From JBOFWL01 sp051653605 (GTDB lineage Bacteria; Spirochaetota; Brevinematia; Brevinematales; Brevinemataceae), in assembly GCA_051653605.1 (NCBI GenBank), contig JBOFWL010000009.1:51678-115677 (forward strand): 64,000 bases of DNA. Reading direction: 5' to 3'. A program made the translations under genes and the position numbers. This document shows, in pieces, positions 1 to 8,339 of the stretch (its first letter is position 1; each line of letters starts with the position of its first letter). The notes below the pieces were generated by a model that saw only the letters and a program-made list of their open reading frames with translations, was not told where the DNA came from and did not search any database.

Positions 1-121
1 AAAGCTCATCAGCATCTTTAGACGGGGTTGGGAGGGTGCCCTCTTGGGAAATTTTACCGTTTATATCAACTAACGCGTATTTTACAGTAGTACCACCAAC
101 ATCCATTGCTAAAAAATTCAT
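1..121 (-). CDS. ROK-family sugar kinase/regulator, N-terminal fragment
   Basis: Only the first 40 codons lie in the window; the gene continues off the left edge. The N-terminus reads MNFLAMDVGGTTVKYALVD, the ATP-binding phosphate-1 motif (DxGGT) of ROK proteins, a family of glucokinases, other sugar kinases and sugar-responsive repressors. The start at 121 is set by a strong GGAGG ribosome site at 127-131. No helix-turn-helix precedes the ROK motif, which favours a kinase over a repressor. Which sugar it acts on cannot be told from this fragment. It diverges from the HAD-phosphatase operon, so the two may share control. Confidence 0.8.
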   Translation of the reverse strand, partial: MNFLAMDVGGTTVKYALVDINGKISQEGTLPTPSKDADEL

Positions 122-148
122 AGATTTCCTCCAGATTGAACGAAATAT

Positions 149-176
149 ATTATAGTATATTTATCTAAAAATGCAA
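149..176 (-). promoter_or_regulatory. Sigma-70 promoter of the ROK gene
   Basis: On the minus strand TTGCAT (171-176) and TATAAT (149-154) are separated by 16 bp. The -10 lies about 27 bases before the start codon at 121. Confidence 0.6.
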
Positions 177-192
177 GAACTTTGTCAGAAAC

Positions 193-222
193 TTGATTAT
201 TTAACATAACAACATGTATAAT
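193..222 (+). promoter_or_regulatory. Sigma-70 promoter of the HAD operon
   Basis: TTGATT (193-198) and TATAAT (217-222) with an 18-bp spacer lie about 30 bases before the first HAD start. This promoter and the ROK promoter are divergent and leave about 16 bp between their -35 boxes. Confidence 0.55.
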
Positions 223-253
223 AGATAATGCACATTCCATATTTGAGGATATT

Positions 254-1084
254 ATGAAAAAGTTTTTAGCCTGTGATGTAGATGGAACCCTGTTAGCTTC
301 GGAAGAACATCTCACAAACAGAGATTGTCAAGCAATCAAACAGTTTCGTCAAGCAGGCAACCATTTTGCTTTATGTACTGGGCGTACACTAAATTGGGTC
401 AACCCCTTATTCGCCGAAGCCCCCTTAGAAGCCGATAGCTTAATCCTTGCAAACGGCGCTACTCTATACCATATCAATTCTCTATCTCCTTTGCAAACAA
501 CGAAATTAACCGCAAATTCCCTCCCCGCTTCAATTGGAAAAGAAATCATCTCCTACCTATATAATCATGAAGATGTAAATCTCTATTGGGGCGATGGCGA
601 TATAACCTACGAACTGGACGACAGACGCATCACTTATGATGTTGGATCTTTTGCAGTTGGGTCGGAATTCACTAAATATATATCCTATCAAGAGTTTATG
701 GACAATCCTACGGATATCATTGGCTTTGGAGCCTCTCCTATTTCAAAAAGTGTTAGTGATGCTCGCGGTATCCGCGACCGGCTTCAAGAGCGATGGGGAC
801 AGCAAGTAACGATTGTGAGCAATTTATTTTTCGTTGATGTTATGATGAAAGATATTTCTAAAGGAAACGGCATCAAACAAATGCTCAGCATTATCAATGA
901 ACCTTTCAGCGTATACGGCATTGGCGATAGCTTTAACGATGAATCTATGTTCCATTTTGTTGGAAAAGATCACGCTTTTCTTATGGAAGAGGGCGATCAA
1001 GAACTTCGTTACTGCACTCATAGGCAGGTAAGTAGTGTTGCTGAATGTATTAATCTCTTAATGAGTGATTCTTCTTATGCATAA
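254..1084 (+). CDS. HAD-superfamily (Cof-type) phosphatase, copy 1
   Basis: 276 residues, usual size for the Cof/IIB HAD hydrolases that dephosphorylate sugar phosphates and other small phosphometabolites in the cytoplasm. Motif I is DVDGT with nucleophile Asp8 and acid/base Asp10, followed by the family's CTGRT segment. The motif-III lysine is in KGNGIKQ and the acidic motif IV is GDSFNDESMF, so the active site looks complete. Start ATG at 254 follows a weak GAGGA. It is the first of four head-to-tail paralogues ahead of serine dehydratase. The substrate is unknown. Confidence 0.88.
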   Translation: MKKFLACDVDGTLLASEEHLTNRDCQAIKQFRQAGNHFALCTGRTLNWVNPLFAEAPLEADSLILANGATLYHINSLSPLQTTKLTANSLPASIGKEIISYLYNHEDVNLYWGDGDITYELDDRRITYDVGSFAVGSEFTKYISYQEFMDNPTDIIGFGASPISKSVSDARGIRDRLQERWGQQVTIVSNLFFVDVMMKDISKGNGIKQMLSIINEPFSVYGIGDSFNDESMFHFVGKDHAFLMEEGDQELRYCTHRQVSSVAECINLLMSDSSYA

Positions 1085-1913
1085 AAAATTATTAGCAAGC
1101 GATTGGGATGGAACCCTTTTTCATAAAGAACATAAAGATGGAGTTATCTATCCTATTATCAAAAAAGAAGATATCGATGCTATCCGAGAATTTCGTCGCC
1201 AAGGGCATTATTTTGCTCTTTGTACGGGGCGAACCCCTAACAGCATAAGGCATGCCTTGCTTGATTTCCCAGACCTCGAAATAGATGGATTAATTTTAGC
1301 CAGTGGCGGGGCTATCTACCAAGCCACACGCCAGCATCCCATCGAAATACAAGAAAATATCTCATTTTGGATCCCCTCAAAAGATGCCGTTGAATTTATT
1401 CGTTACTTCCATGATACTGGCAAATTTAGTATTTATTGGTCTACCCAAAAACACTGCTATGGGCTTTTAGAATGCAATCCTGCATCCGAGCGATCCCACG
1501 CTCTTAAACTTATTTCTCTTGAAGACTGGTGCTCCTCTCCTGTTGATGTTCTCAGTTTTGGCCTTAGCCCTATTTCTCGTAGCGAGAAAGACGCTATCAA
1601 CGCTCTAGAAACTATTTCTCAAAAATGGGGGAAAAGTATGACGGGATTTCGCAATATGACTTTTGTCGATGTAAGCGCTAACGGCGTCGATAAGGGAACG
1701 GGCATTCAACAACTAAGCCAACTCCTCAACCACGAATACCATTATTATGCCATTGGGGATGCTCAAAATGATATTCCCATGTTTGAAAAAGTCGGAAAAA
1801 ATCGATCTTTTCGCATGGCTAAGGGCGTTGCAGAGCTTGATTCTGTTGCATCTCGAGCCGTTGGCAGCGTTGCCGAGTGTATTGAACAGCTTCTTCAAGA
1901 ACATTCTGTATAA
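1077..1913 (+). CDS. HAD-superfamily (Cof-type) phosphatase, copy 2
   Basis: 278 residues from the chosen ATG at 1077, which aligns with the starts of the sister copies (MHKKLLASDWDGT). A GTG at 1065 is in frame but has no better ribosome site. The gene overlaps the stop of copy 1 by eight bases, suggesting translational coupling. Motif I is DWDGT (Asp9, Asp11). The CTGRT segment, the KGTGIQQ lysine and the GDAQNDIPMF acidic motif are intact, so it should be active. The insert between CTGRT and the lysine motif (cap region) differs strongly from the neighbours, implying a different substrate. Confidence 0.87.
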   Translation: MHKKLLASDWDGTLFHKEHKDGVIYPIIKKEDIDAIREFRRQGHYFALCTGRTPNSIRHALLDFPDLEIDGLILASGGAIYQATRQHPIEIQENISFWIPSKDAVEFIRYFHDTGKFSIYWSTQKHCYGLLECNPASERSHALKLISLEDWCSSPVDVLSFGLSPISRSEKDAINALETISQKWGKSMTGFRNMTFVDVSANGVDKGTGIQQLSQLLNHEYHYYAIGDAQNDIPMFEKVGKNRSFRMAKGVAELDSVASRAVGSVAECIEQLLQEHSV

Positions 1914-1953
1914 TTAAAAATAATTAAGAATTTTATTTAGTAAAGAGGACTTC

Positions 1954-2748
1954 ATGAGTATTATTTTATTCTCCGATATCGACGGAACTCTATCTCAGAA
2001 TCGAACTATTTCTGAAAGAGATATCGAAGCTATTCATCGCTTTCGAGCTGCAGGAAATCTTTTCGTTTTTTGTACCGGAAGAACTCCTCCAAGCGTTCAA
2101 CATATTCTCGATGCCTACCCTCAATTAGAGTGCGATGGAGCTGTACTTGCAGGCGGAAGTGGTATTTACAGCGTTGAAGGTAATCCTTCTTCCTTAAAAC
2201 TTATTGAACAAAATACCATTGATAGGCAGGTTTCTTGGGAAATCCTCTCTTATATCTATGAAAATGAACCTAAAGTCTCTATTCATTGGTCTGATGGCCC
2301 TCGTCGTATCAGCATTAAAGACCGTTATGTCCATAAATCCAACGTCCCCTCCCCCGATTTTATGAGTATTGACGAGTGGAAAGCCGAACTTTCAGACATG
2401 CTTATTCTGGTGCTTGTTCAAATGGATGAAGACCCCCTCGAGATTCAACGCGTTCAAAAAGATATTTTGGCACGTTGGGGGCAGCATGTTGAGGGATTTA
2501 CCAACCGTTATTATTTGGATATCAGCGTAAAAAATTCCCACAAAGGCAGCGGTATTCTTAGAGCATTACAGATTTGGAATACCTCCAAGCATTTTGGCGT
2601 TGGCGATGGCTTTAATGATATCCCCATGTTTAAAGCATTAGGTAAAGATAATTCTTTTCTTATTTCTTCTGGGGAAAAAAGCCTTCAAGATATTGTAAAA
2701 ACAAGTGTTTCTACCGTAGCAGATTGTATTGATCTCATTATGGAATAA
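1954..2748 (+). CDS. HAD-superfamily (Cof-type) phosphatase, copy 3
   Basis: 264 residues, preceded by an AAGAGGA ribosome site. Catalytic motifs are complete: DIDGT (Asp8, Asp10), CTGRT, KGSGILR and GDGFNDIPMF. It is the shortest copy. Forty bases separate it from copy 2, the widest gap in the cluster, and I see no convincing extra promoter there. Role inferred from the family: cytoplasmic phosphomonoesterase on a sugar phosphate or similar metabolite. Confidence 0.87.
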   Translation: MSIILFSDIDGTLSQNRTISERDIEAIHRFRAAGNLFVFCTGRTPPSVQHILDAYPQLECDGAVLAGGSGIYSVEGNPSSLKLIEQNTIDRQVSWEILSYIYENEPKVSIHWSDGPRRISIKDRYVHKSNVPSPDFMSIDEWKAELSDMLILVLVQMDEDPLEIQRVQKDILARWGQHVEGFTNRYYLDISVKNSHKGSGILRALQIWNTSKHFGVGDGFNDIPMFKALGKDNSFLISSGEKSLQDIVKTSVSTVADCIDLIME

Positions 2749-2757
2749 GGAGATAGG

Positions 2758-3579
2758 ATGAAAAAACTTCTCGCTTGCGATATCGATGGGACAATTCTTC
2801 ATCATCAGCCCAACGGAAGAGCTACCGACTATATCGTCGCCCAAGAAGACATAGAGGCTATTCGCGAATTTCGTAAACAGGGGCATTTCTTTACTTTTTG
2901 CACAGGCCGAACTCTACTCGGGGTTAAGGCGGTTCTTGATGAATTTCCCATCGAAGCCGATGCCGCTATCATATCGGGAGGAGCAAGGCTTCACCGTTTC
3001 ATACATCAAAATCCGCTAACAACAGAACATTTACTCGACTTCTGCCTACCAGCCGACGTCGCTAAAGATATTATCTCTCATTTTTATTCTAGAGGAGACT
3101 GCGTAATCTACTGGAGCGATGGACATAATGACTATGCCTTCGCCGACCGCATGTCCGACTGGATGAAAGAAAACAGCCCTTCAATTATTTCTCTAGACGA
3201 GTGGCTAAGTCAACCTCGAGATGTTTCCAGCATCGGATTAACTCCTTCTGATAATCATCAATCTTGGATGAAAAATGTCGTTAACGAAATTAAAAACATA
3301 TGGGGAAACGATTTAGAGTGCCATCAAAATTTAGTAACCCTCGATATCTGTCTCAAGGGTGTTAATAAGGGGAGTGGTTTATCACATATGCATCGAATCC
3401 TTGGCGGTGAGCATCAGTGCTATGCTATTGGCGATGCCCTCAATGATTTACCCATGTTTATGGAGGCAGGATCCAGCAATGCCTACTTGAGAGACGGCGG
3501 AAACCACGAGCTTCTCCCTTATGTTAAGCAAAGCGTATCAAGCGTTGCCCATTGTATTTACGATATCTTAGAGGATTAA
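2758..3579 (+). CDS. HAD-superfamily (Cof-type) phosphatase, copy 4
   Basis: 273 residues, ATG nine bases after copy 3 with GGAGATAGG in front. DIDGT (Asp8, Asp10), CTGRT, KGSGLSH and GDALNDLPMF are intact. Its N-terminal half (IVAQEDIEAIREFRKQGH) is closest to copy 2 (IIKKEDIDAIREFRRQGH), suggesting these two split more recently than the others. The stop is one base before the GTG of serine dehydratase, so the pair is almost certainly co-translated. Confidence 0.87.
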   Translation: MKKLLACDIDGTILHHQPNGRATDYIVAQEDIEAIREFRKQGHFFTFCTGRTLLGVKAVLDEFPIEADAAIISGGARLHRFIHQNPLTTEHLLDFCLPADVAKDIISHFYSRGDCVIYWSDGHNDYAFADRMSDWMKENSPSIISLDEWLSQPRDVSSIGLTPSDNHQSWMKNVVNEIKNIWGNDLECHQNLVTLDICLKGVNKGSGLSHMHRILGGEHQCYAIGDALNDLPMFMEAGSSNAYLRDGGNHELLPYVKQSVSSVAHCIYDILED

Positions 3580-3580
3580 G

Positions 3581-4804
3581 GTGTACTCATTAAAAGAATT
3601 ATATAGAGCAGGATTAGGCCCATCAAGCTCTCATACGATAGGCCCTTATAAAGCAGCCAAAAGCTTCAAAGAAGAACATCCCGATGCAACTTCTTTTCAT
3701 ATCATCCTTTATGGAAGCCTTGCTGCCACAGGAAAGGGACATTTTACAGATAAAGCCCTTGCCCTAGGCTTTGGGGATTCCCCTTTCTCCATCGATTGGA
3801 AGGCCGATATCACCCTCGATCAGCATCCAAATGGGCTTACCCTACAAGCAAAAGGCTCTCAGGGAGAAATTTTAACAGAGAAAACCATGTTTTCTGTCGG
3901 TGGAGGCTCTGTAATAAGCCTTGGTGCCACCCTCTCCGAGGGAACGCACACCTACCCCCATAATACACTGGATGAGATTATCGCCTACTGCGAGCAGCAT
4001 CAGCTACAAATGTGGGAGTATGTTGAAAAATTTGAAGGCCCAGAAATTTGGAATTACCTCGAAGAAATGCGTATTATTATGATGAAGAGTATTCAAGATG
4101 GATTGGATGCCGGTGAAGTTCTACTGCCCGTTTCGATCAAAATATCTCGCCGAGCGTCTTCTATCTATCAGCAGGCTCTCCTTGAAAATAACCCTTGCAT
4201 CAAGGAATCAGCCTTTCTCACTGCCTATGCCCACGCTGTTTCCGAACAAAATGCCTCTATGGGAATGGTAGTAACTGCTCCCACCTGTGGATCTTGTGGC
4301 GTTTTACCAGCCGTATTACGTTATTTACAAGAATCTTACCGCTTTAGCGATGAAAAAATTCGACAAGCCCTCGCCGTTGCCAGTATTTTAGGGTTACTTG
4401 CCAAGCATAATGCTTCGATTTCCGGTGCTGAGGCTGGCTGTCAAGCCGAAATTGGTGTGGCTTGTTCGATGGCTGCCGGAGCCGCCGCTTTCCTTTTAGG
4501 ATTTGGACACAATCTCATCGAATATGCCGCCGAAGTAGGATTAGAACACCATCTAGGCCTCACCTGCGACCCCGTACAAGGATTTGTTCTCATTCCTTGC
4601 ATCGAACGCAATGCTGTTGCTGCGGTAAGAGCTGTTCAAAGTGCTTATTACGTAAAATGTGCTGGAGATCAACATTTAATATCCTATGATACTGTCCTCC
4701 GCACCATGAAAGAAACAGGCGAAGACCTCCATCATGCCTATAGGGAAACCGCTTTAGGCGGGCTTGCTAAAAATTTTAATTCTCATCCCCATAATTTTTG
4801 CTAG
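3581..4804 (+). CDS. sdaA: L-serine dehydratase, iron-sulfur type, fused beta-alpha
   Basis: 407 residues. It deaminates L-serine to pyruvate and ammonia with a [4Fe-4S] cluster. The beta domain comes first (GLGPSSSHTIGP, residues ~11-22; SVGGGSVI ~105) and the alpha domain follows. Likely cluster cysteines are in TCGSCG (Cys236/Cys239) and the later LTCDPVQG and IPCIERN segments. The final residue is cysteine; in characterised type-2 enzymes a C-terminal Cys folds back onto the cluster. It is somewhat shorter than the ~455-residue E. coli enzymes. The start is a GTG one base after the HAD stop, with the ribosome site inside the HAD gene (GAGGATTAAG). Last gene of the HAD operon. Confidence 0.92.
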   Translation: MYSLKELYRAGLGPSSSHTIGPYKAAKSFKEEHPDATSFHIILYGSLAATGKGHFTDKALALGFGDSPFSIDWKADITLDQHPNGLTLQAKGSQGEILTEKTMFSVGGGSVISLGATLSEGTHTYPHNTLDEIIAYCEQHQLQMWEYVEKFEGPEIWNYLEEMRIIMMKSIQDGLDAGEVLLPVSIKISRRASSIYQQALLENNPCIKESAFLTAYAHAVSEQNASMGMVVTAPTCGSCGVLPAVLRYLQESYRFSDEKIRQALAVASILGLLAKHNASISGAEAGCQAEIGVACSMAAGAAAFLLGFGHNLIEYAAEVGLEHHLGLTCDPVQGFVLIPCIERNAVAAVRAVQSAYYVKCAGDQHLISYDTVLRTMKETGEDLHHAYRETALGGLAKNFNSHPHNFC

Positions 4805-4829
4805 TTTTCGTTTTTTTCTGTTTCAAGCC

Positions 4830-4857
4830 TTGATAAATATCATAAAAATACTATAAT
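4830..4857 (+). promoter_or_regulatory. Sigma-70 promoter of glgC
   Basis: TTGATA (4830-4835) and TATAAT (4852-4857), 16-bp spacer, about 35 bases before the glgC start. Confidence 0.6.
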
Positions 4858-4891
4858 TGTACTAGATGAATTAACTTTGAGGAGTAAAAGC

Positions 4892-6196
4892 ATGTCTCAA
4901 CATATTGCTATGCATGATATTATCGGTATTATTCTCGCAGGAGGGCAGGGTACTCGCTTAGACCCTCTCACTCGTCATCGCTCGAAACCTGCCGTTCCTT
5001 TCGGAGGACGATATCGAATCGTCGATTTTCCCATCACAAACTGCCTGCATTCTGGGATTAGAAAAATATTTGTTCTCACTCAATTTGCTTCAGCATCACT
5101 GAATCAACATATCACTAATAGCTACTCTTTCGACATGTTCCACGACTCTTTCGTCGACATTATCGCTTCCGGGGCCCACGTAAATAAAGATATTCACGGG
5201 TTCTCCGAGGGCACCGCTGATGCGGTTCGCAAGGGGATGCACCATATCGAAAGTATTCGTAATGCTAAGTACGGCTTGATTTTAGCTGGAGACCAACTCT
5301 ATCGCATGAATTTCCGCGAGATGAGAGATATCCATATGCAGAATGAGTCTGATCTTACACTAGGAGTAGTTGCTGTTAAAAGAAGCGAAGCCAACGCCTT
5401 CGGTATTGTTAAAGTTGATGATCAACAACGCATCATCGATTTCTGGGAAAAACCTGGGGATGCGACACTTGATAAAGAATGGTATGTACCCAAACCGCTG
5501 CAAGAAAAATACGGGCTCTCCGAAGACACCGTTTTTGCTTCGATGAGTATTTATCTGATTCAGCTTACTCTTCTTAAAAAAATTCTTTCTACTCAAAAAG
5601 AAATGATGGATTTTGGAAAAGAAATTATTCCTCATATTCTCTCAAATTATAAGGTTTCCGTTGCCGTTCATAACAGTTATTGGGAAGATATTGGAACACT
5701 TAAAAGCTTCCTCAAAGCTAACCTCGACCTTACCTATGAGTCTAATGGTTTTGAAATATACGATCCATCTTGGGTGAATTTTTCTAAGCCTTCACTTTTG
5801 CCTCCATCCTCGTTTAAAGGGGCAACTGTAAGTTCTTCTATCATTGCTGATGGAGCTAGACTTGAAAAATGCACCATCAAAAACAGTGTTATCGGGCAGC
5901 GAGCCATTATTCGAGAGGGTTCTGCCCTAGAAAATACTATCGTCATGGGCTCTGATTGGCATGAAACAGCCGAAGAAAAGGCTGAAAACGCTGCTCAAGG
6001 TATTCCTAACATCGGAATTGGGCATGGATGTGTCTTCAAAAACGTTATTGTAGACAAAAATGCTCGTATCGGCAACAATGTAACCCTCCTCAATAAAGCT
6101 GGAGCCGACAGCATTGTCCATGATATGTATGTTATCCGCGATGGCGTGATTGTTATTCCTGCAAAAGCGATCATCCCTGATGGATTCTCTCTCTAA
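4892..6196 (+). CDS. glgC: Glucose-1-phosphate adenylyltransferase
   Basis: 434 residues. It makes ADP-glucose from glucose-1-phosphate and ATP, the committed step of bacterial glycogen synthesis. The nucleotidyltransferase signature ILAGGQGTRLDPLTRHRSKP (~residues 14-33) is followed by PFGGRYRIVDFPI and, C-terminally, left-handed beta-helix hexapeptide repeats. ATG at 4892 is chosen because GAGGAG ends eight bases upstream; the in-frame TTG at 4877 precedes that site. Own promoter and terminator indicate a single-gene unit. Fits with pgi, eno and a GH13 enzyme in the window; no glycogen synthase is present here. Confidence 0.95.
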   Translation: MSQHIAMHDIIGIILAGGQGTRLDPLTRHRSKPAVPFGGRYRIVDFPITNCLHSGIRKIFVLTQFASASLNQHITNSYSFDMFHDSFVDIIASGAHVNKDIHGFSEGTADAVRKGMHHIESIRNAKYGLILAGDQLYRMNFREMRDIHMQNESDLTLGVVAVKRSEANAFGIVKVDDQQRIIDFWEKPGDATLDKEWYVPKPLQEKYGLSEDTVFASMSIYLIQLTLLKKILSTQKEMMDFGKEIIPHILSNYKVSVAVHNSYWEDIGTLKSFLKANLDLTYESNGFEIYDPSWVNFSKPSLLPPSSFKGATVSSSIIADGARLEKCTIKNSVIGQRAIIREGSALENTIVMGSDWHETAEEKAENAAQGIPNIGIGHGCVFKNVIVDKNARIGNNVTLLNKAGADSIVHDMYVIRDGVIVIPAKAIIPDGFSL

Positions 6197-6204
6197 AATT
6201 AATT

Positions 6205-6227
6205 AGCGGCTTCGGCCGCTTTTTTTT
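6205..6227 (+). terminator. Rho-independent terminator of glgC
   Basis: Perfect stem AGCGGC/GCCGCT with a TTCG tetraloop followed by eight T. Confidence 0.93.
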
Positions 6228-6259
6228 CTATTACTAGCAAAATAAAGCCCTAGAAATAC

Positions 6260-6290
6260 TTGACTCTATGCCCTGCTATTCCGATATAAC
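6260..6290 (+). promoter_or_regulatory. Possible promoter of the chemoreceptor pair
   Basis: TTGACT (6260-6265) with either GATATA (17-bp spacing) or TATAAC (19 bp) as -10. A CCGATAT stretch resembles a sigma-28 -10, but no TAAA sits at the right distance, so sigma-70 is more likely. Confidence 0.4.
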
Positions 6291-6320
6291 AGACAGTAAA
6301 CTGTTCGTCCCGGAGGGGTT

Positions 6321-8339
6321 ATGTTATTTTCTCGCGATAAAAATAAGCCAACCGAGGCTCTGGCTGAAGGAAACAGAATTTTCTATCAGACATATAGCAA
6401 GCTGCTCTTTTTTATGCTATTTGTTTCCATACCCATTGCCGTTTTTCAAGAATTATTCCTTATTAAATCTTGCGGAAGAATGGAAAAATTTTATCCTTCA
6501 TTCTTAACTGAAATTTACATCTACGCTGATTTTCATAATGTATTAGGCGCCTATATAATTCTTGTCATCCTTTCTATCACCGGATTAAATATTTTCCTCA
6601 AACCCATCAAAAATTACCTAGTAACAGGCGTTGATGACGATAATAGAGCAAAAAAAGTTATTATTAACCCCTATATGCTCATTCCAGGCTTTATTATCAT
6701 CTCTCTTTTAGCAAATACTATTAATTTTATTCTCGATTTTGAGCATTTTATGGCTATTCCTACTCAATTAAAAATACTTAGCTCGATTAATCGTATTCTC
6801 TGGCAAATCAATTCTTCATTGTTGATGATCTTTTACTTCAGAAATCTTATGGAACCCATCAAGATTAAAATGAAAATCTATTCTTTTGATAAAAAAGATT
6901 TTAACTGGATTTCTCAATATCGTGATGTTGTATTGATTTCTACGTGTTCTTTATCGATGGGGATTTTTATGTTTGAAATGGCTCGCTTATCCGGAGAATC
7001 TTCCCATATCGAAAATCAAGCTTCCTATCTAGAAAGCTTGCAATATTGGGGTTGGTTAAATATTTTAAGCCTCTGCGTATGTGTAGCACTGATGCTCTTA
7101 ATGAGTGCCCGTCAAAAAAGAAAAAACACTCTAAATATGACCAATACAGCGGCAAGCTTGGTTGATACTGGGGATTTAAGCATCCAACTAACCTTTGATG
7201 ATGCTGATGATACAGCTTTTTTAACCTCAGCATTGAATAGTTTTATTGATAGCCTTAAACAAAATGTAATTCTTGTGAAAAATACAGCAATTGAACTTAG
7301 TAACACCGAAAAAAATCTCAATACCAACACCCAAAATTTTATTAGAGCCGTTAATTCTCAAGAGCATGCCGTTGCGCGAATGCGTTATTCAGCTCAAAAT
7401 ACAGGGCGAAATATCCAACAGCTCGGAGAAGAAGTGGGAAATCGTTATCAAAATTTATCCATGGAGCTGTCTAGTATTGATGAATTAATCAGTGGAACCG
7501 AGCAAATGATACTTATCTTCACTCAAATAGCCGAAGAATATCGTTCTAGTAGCCACTTAAGCCAAGAAGGCTCCGCTGCTGTGACAACATCTATGGGAAA
7601 AAGTATTGATGTTCACAATAGATTAAAAGAAATTGCTGATAAAATACGAGAAGCCGGGCAACAAACTCAAGATATCAATGAAATATTACATATTATCCAA
7701 AATATATCCGAACAGACAGACCTTCTCTCCATGAATGCTGCTATCGAAGCTGCTCACGGGGGAAAAAGTGAAAAAGGTTTTGCTCAAGTTGCGGGAGAAG
7801 TGCGAACTCTAGCAAATATGTCGAAAGAAGCTGTTGACCGTATTGCTTCTAGATTATCCTCAATTACAGGGTTAATTCATGATTCAATCGATATTTCGGT
7901 TCAAAGCCTCTCTATTTCTGAACAAACCTCATGGATAGGTAGACAACTTAAGGATTCCATCAAGCGTGTTTCTAACTCTACCATAGAATTAACCGAAAAT
8001 GCTCGCGGTGCTCTTCCTATTGCACAACACCAAGAGCAGGCGATTAAAAATTTTCAGAGTGTCTCTAAGGAAGCCGTAGAATTTTTGAAGACACTTCGGG
8101 AAGATCTAAGGAAAATTAGTGGCACCTCTGTTACGATGTCTTTAAATTTTGAAGCATTATCTACAAATTTTCGTACCATGCATACGTCTTTATATGCCAT
8201 GCTAAATTCTCTTGACCAATTTTCAACGATGGAAAAACGCATCAGTACCATCACTAGGGAATTCAATTTAGGAGAACCTGTAGAATCCTCCCCCAAGAAG
8301 ATTAATTCAACAGAAAACACAACAGGGGGAATCCTCTAA
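6321..8339 (+). CDS. Methyl-accepting chemotaxis-like receptor with multi-pass membrane sensor, copy 1
   Basis: 672 residues. The N-terminal ~270 residues hold about six hydrophobic segments (for example ~28-48, ~72-96, ~122-146, ~250-268) and no large periplasmic domain. The remainder is a long helical signalling domain whose hairpin tip (~residues 460-500) carries LSMNAAIEAAHGGKSEKGF and VAGEVRTLA, the CheA/CheW-binding signature. The protein should cluster in the inner membrane and feed the chemotaxis kinase. Sensing within the bilayer is inference. No CheR-tether pentapeptide at the C-terminus. GGAGGGG sits four bases before the ATG. Stop directly abuts the next receptor's start. Confidence 0.88.
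   Translation: MLFSRDKNKPTEALAEGNRIFYQTYSKLLFFMLFVSIPIAVFQELFLIKSCGRMEKFYPSFLTEIYIYADFHNVLGAYIILVILSITGLNIFLKPIKNYLVTGVDDDNRAKKVIINPYMLIPGFIIISLLANTINFILDFEHFMAIPTQLKILSSINRILWQINSSLLMIFYFRNLMEPIKIKMKIYSFDKKDFNWISQYRDVVLISTCSLSMGIFMFEMARLSGESSHIENQASYLESLQYWGWLNILSLCVCVALMLLMSARQKRKNTLNMTNTAASLVDTGDLSIQLTFDDADDTAFLTSALNSFIDSLKQNVILVKNTAIELSNTEKNLNTNTQNFIRAVNSQEHAVARMRYSAQNTGRNIQQLGEEVGNRYQNLSMELSSIDELISGTEQMILIFTQIAEEYRSSSHLSQEGSAAVTTSMGKSIDVHNRLKEIADKIREAGQQTQDINEILHIIQNISEQTDLLSMNAAIEAAHGGKSEKGFAQVAGEVRTLANMSKEAVDRIASRLSSITGLIHDSIDISVQSLSISEQTSWIGRQLKDSIKRVSNSTIELTENARGALPIAQHQEQAIKNFQSVSKEAVEFLKTLREDLRKISGTSVTMSLNFEALSTNFRTMHTSLYAMLNSLDQFSTMEKRISTITREFNLGEPVESSPKKINSTENTTGGIL

Noticed and set aside
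6243..6287. Sigma-28 promoter for the chemoreceptor pair
   Set aside because: CCGATAT is present, but the only TAAA is much too far upstream for sigma-28 spacing; a sigma-70 pair fits better.
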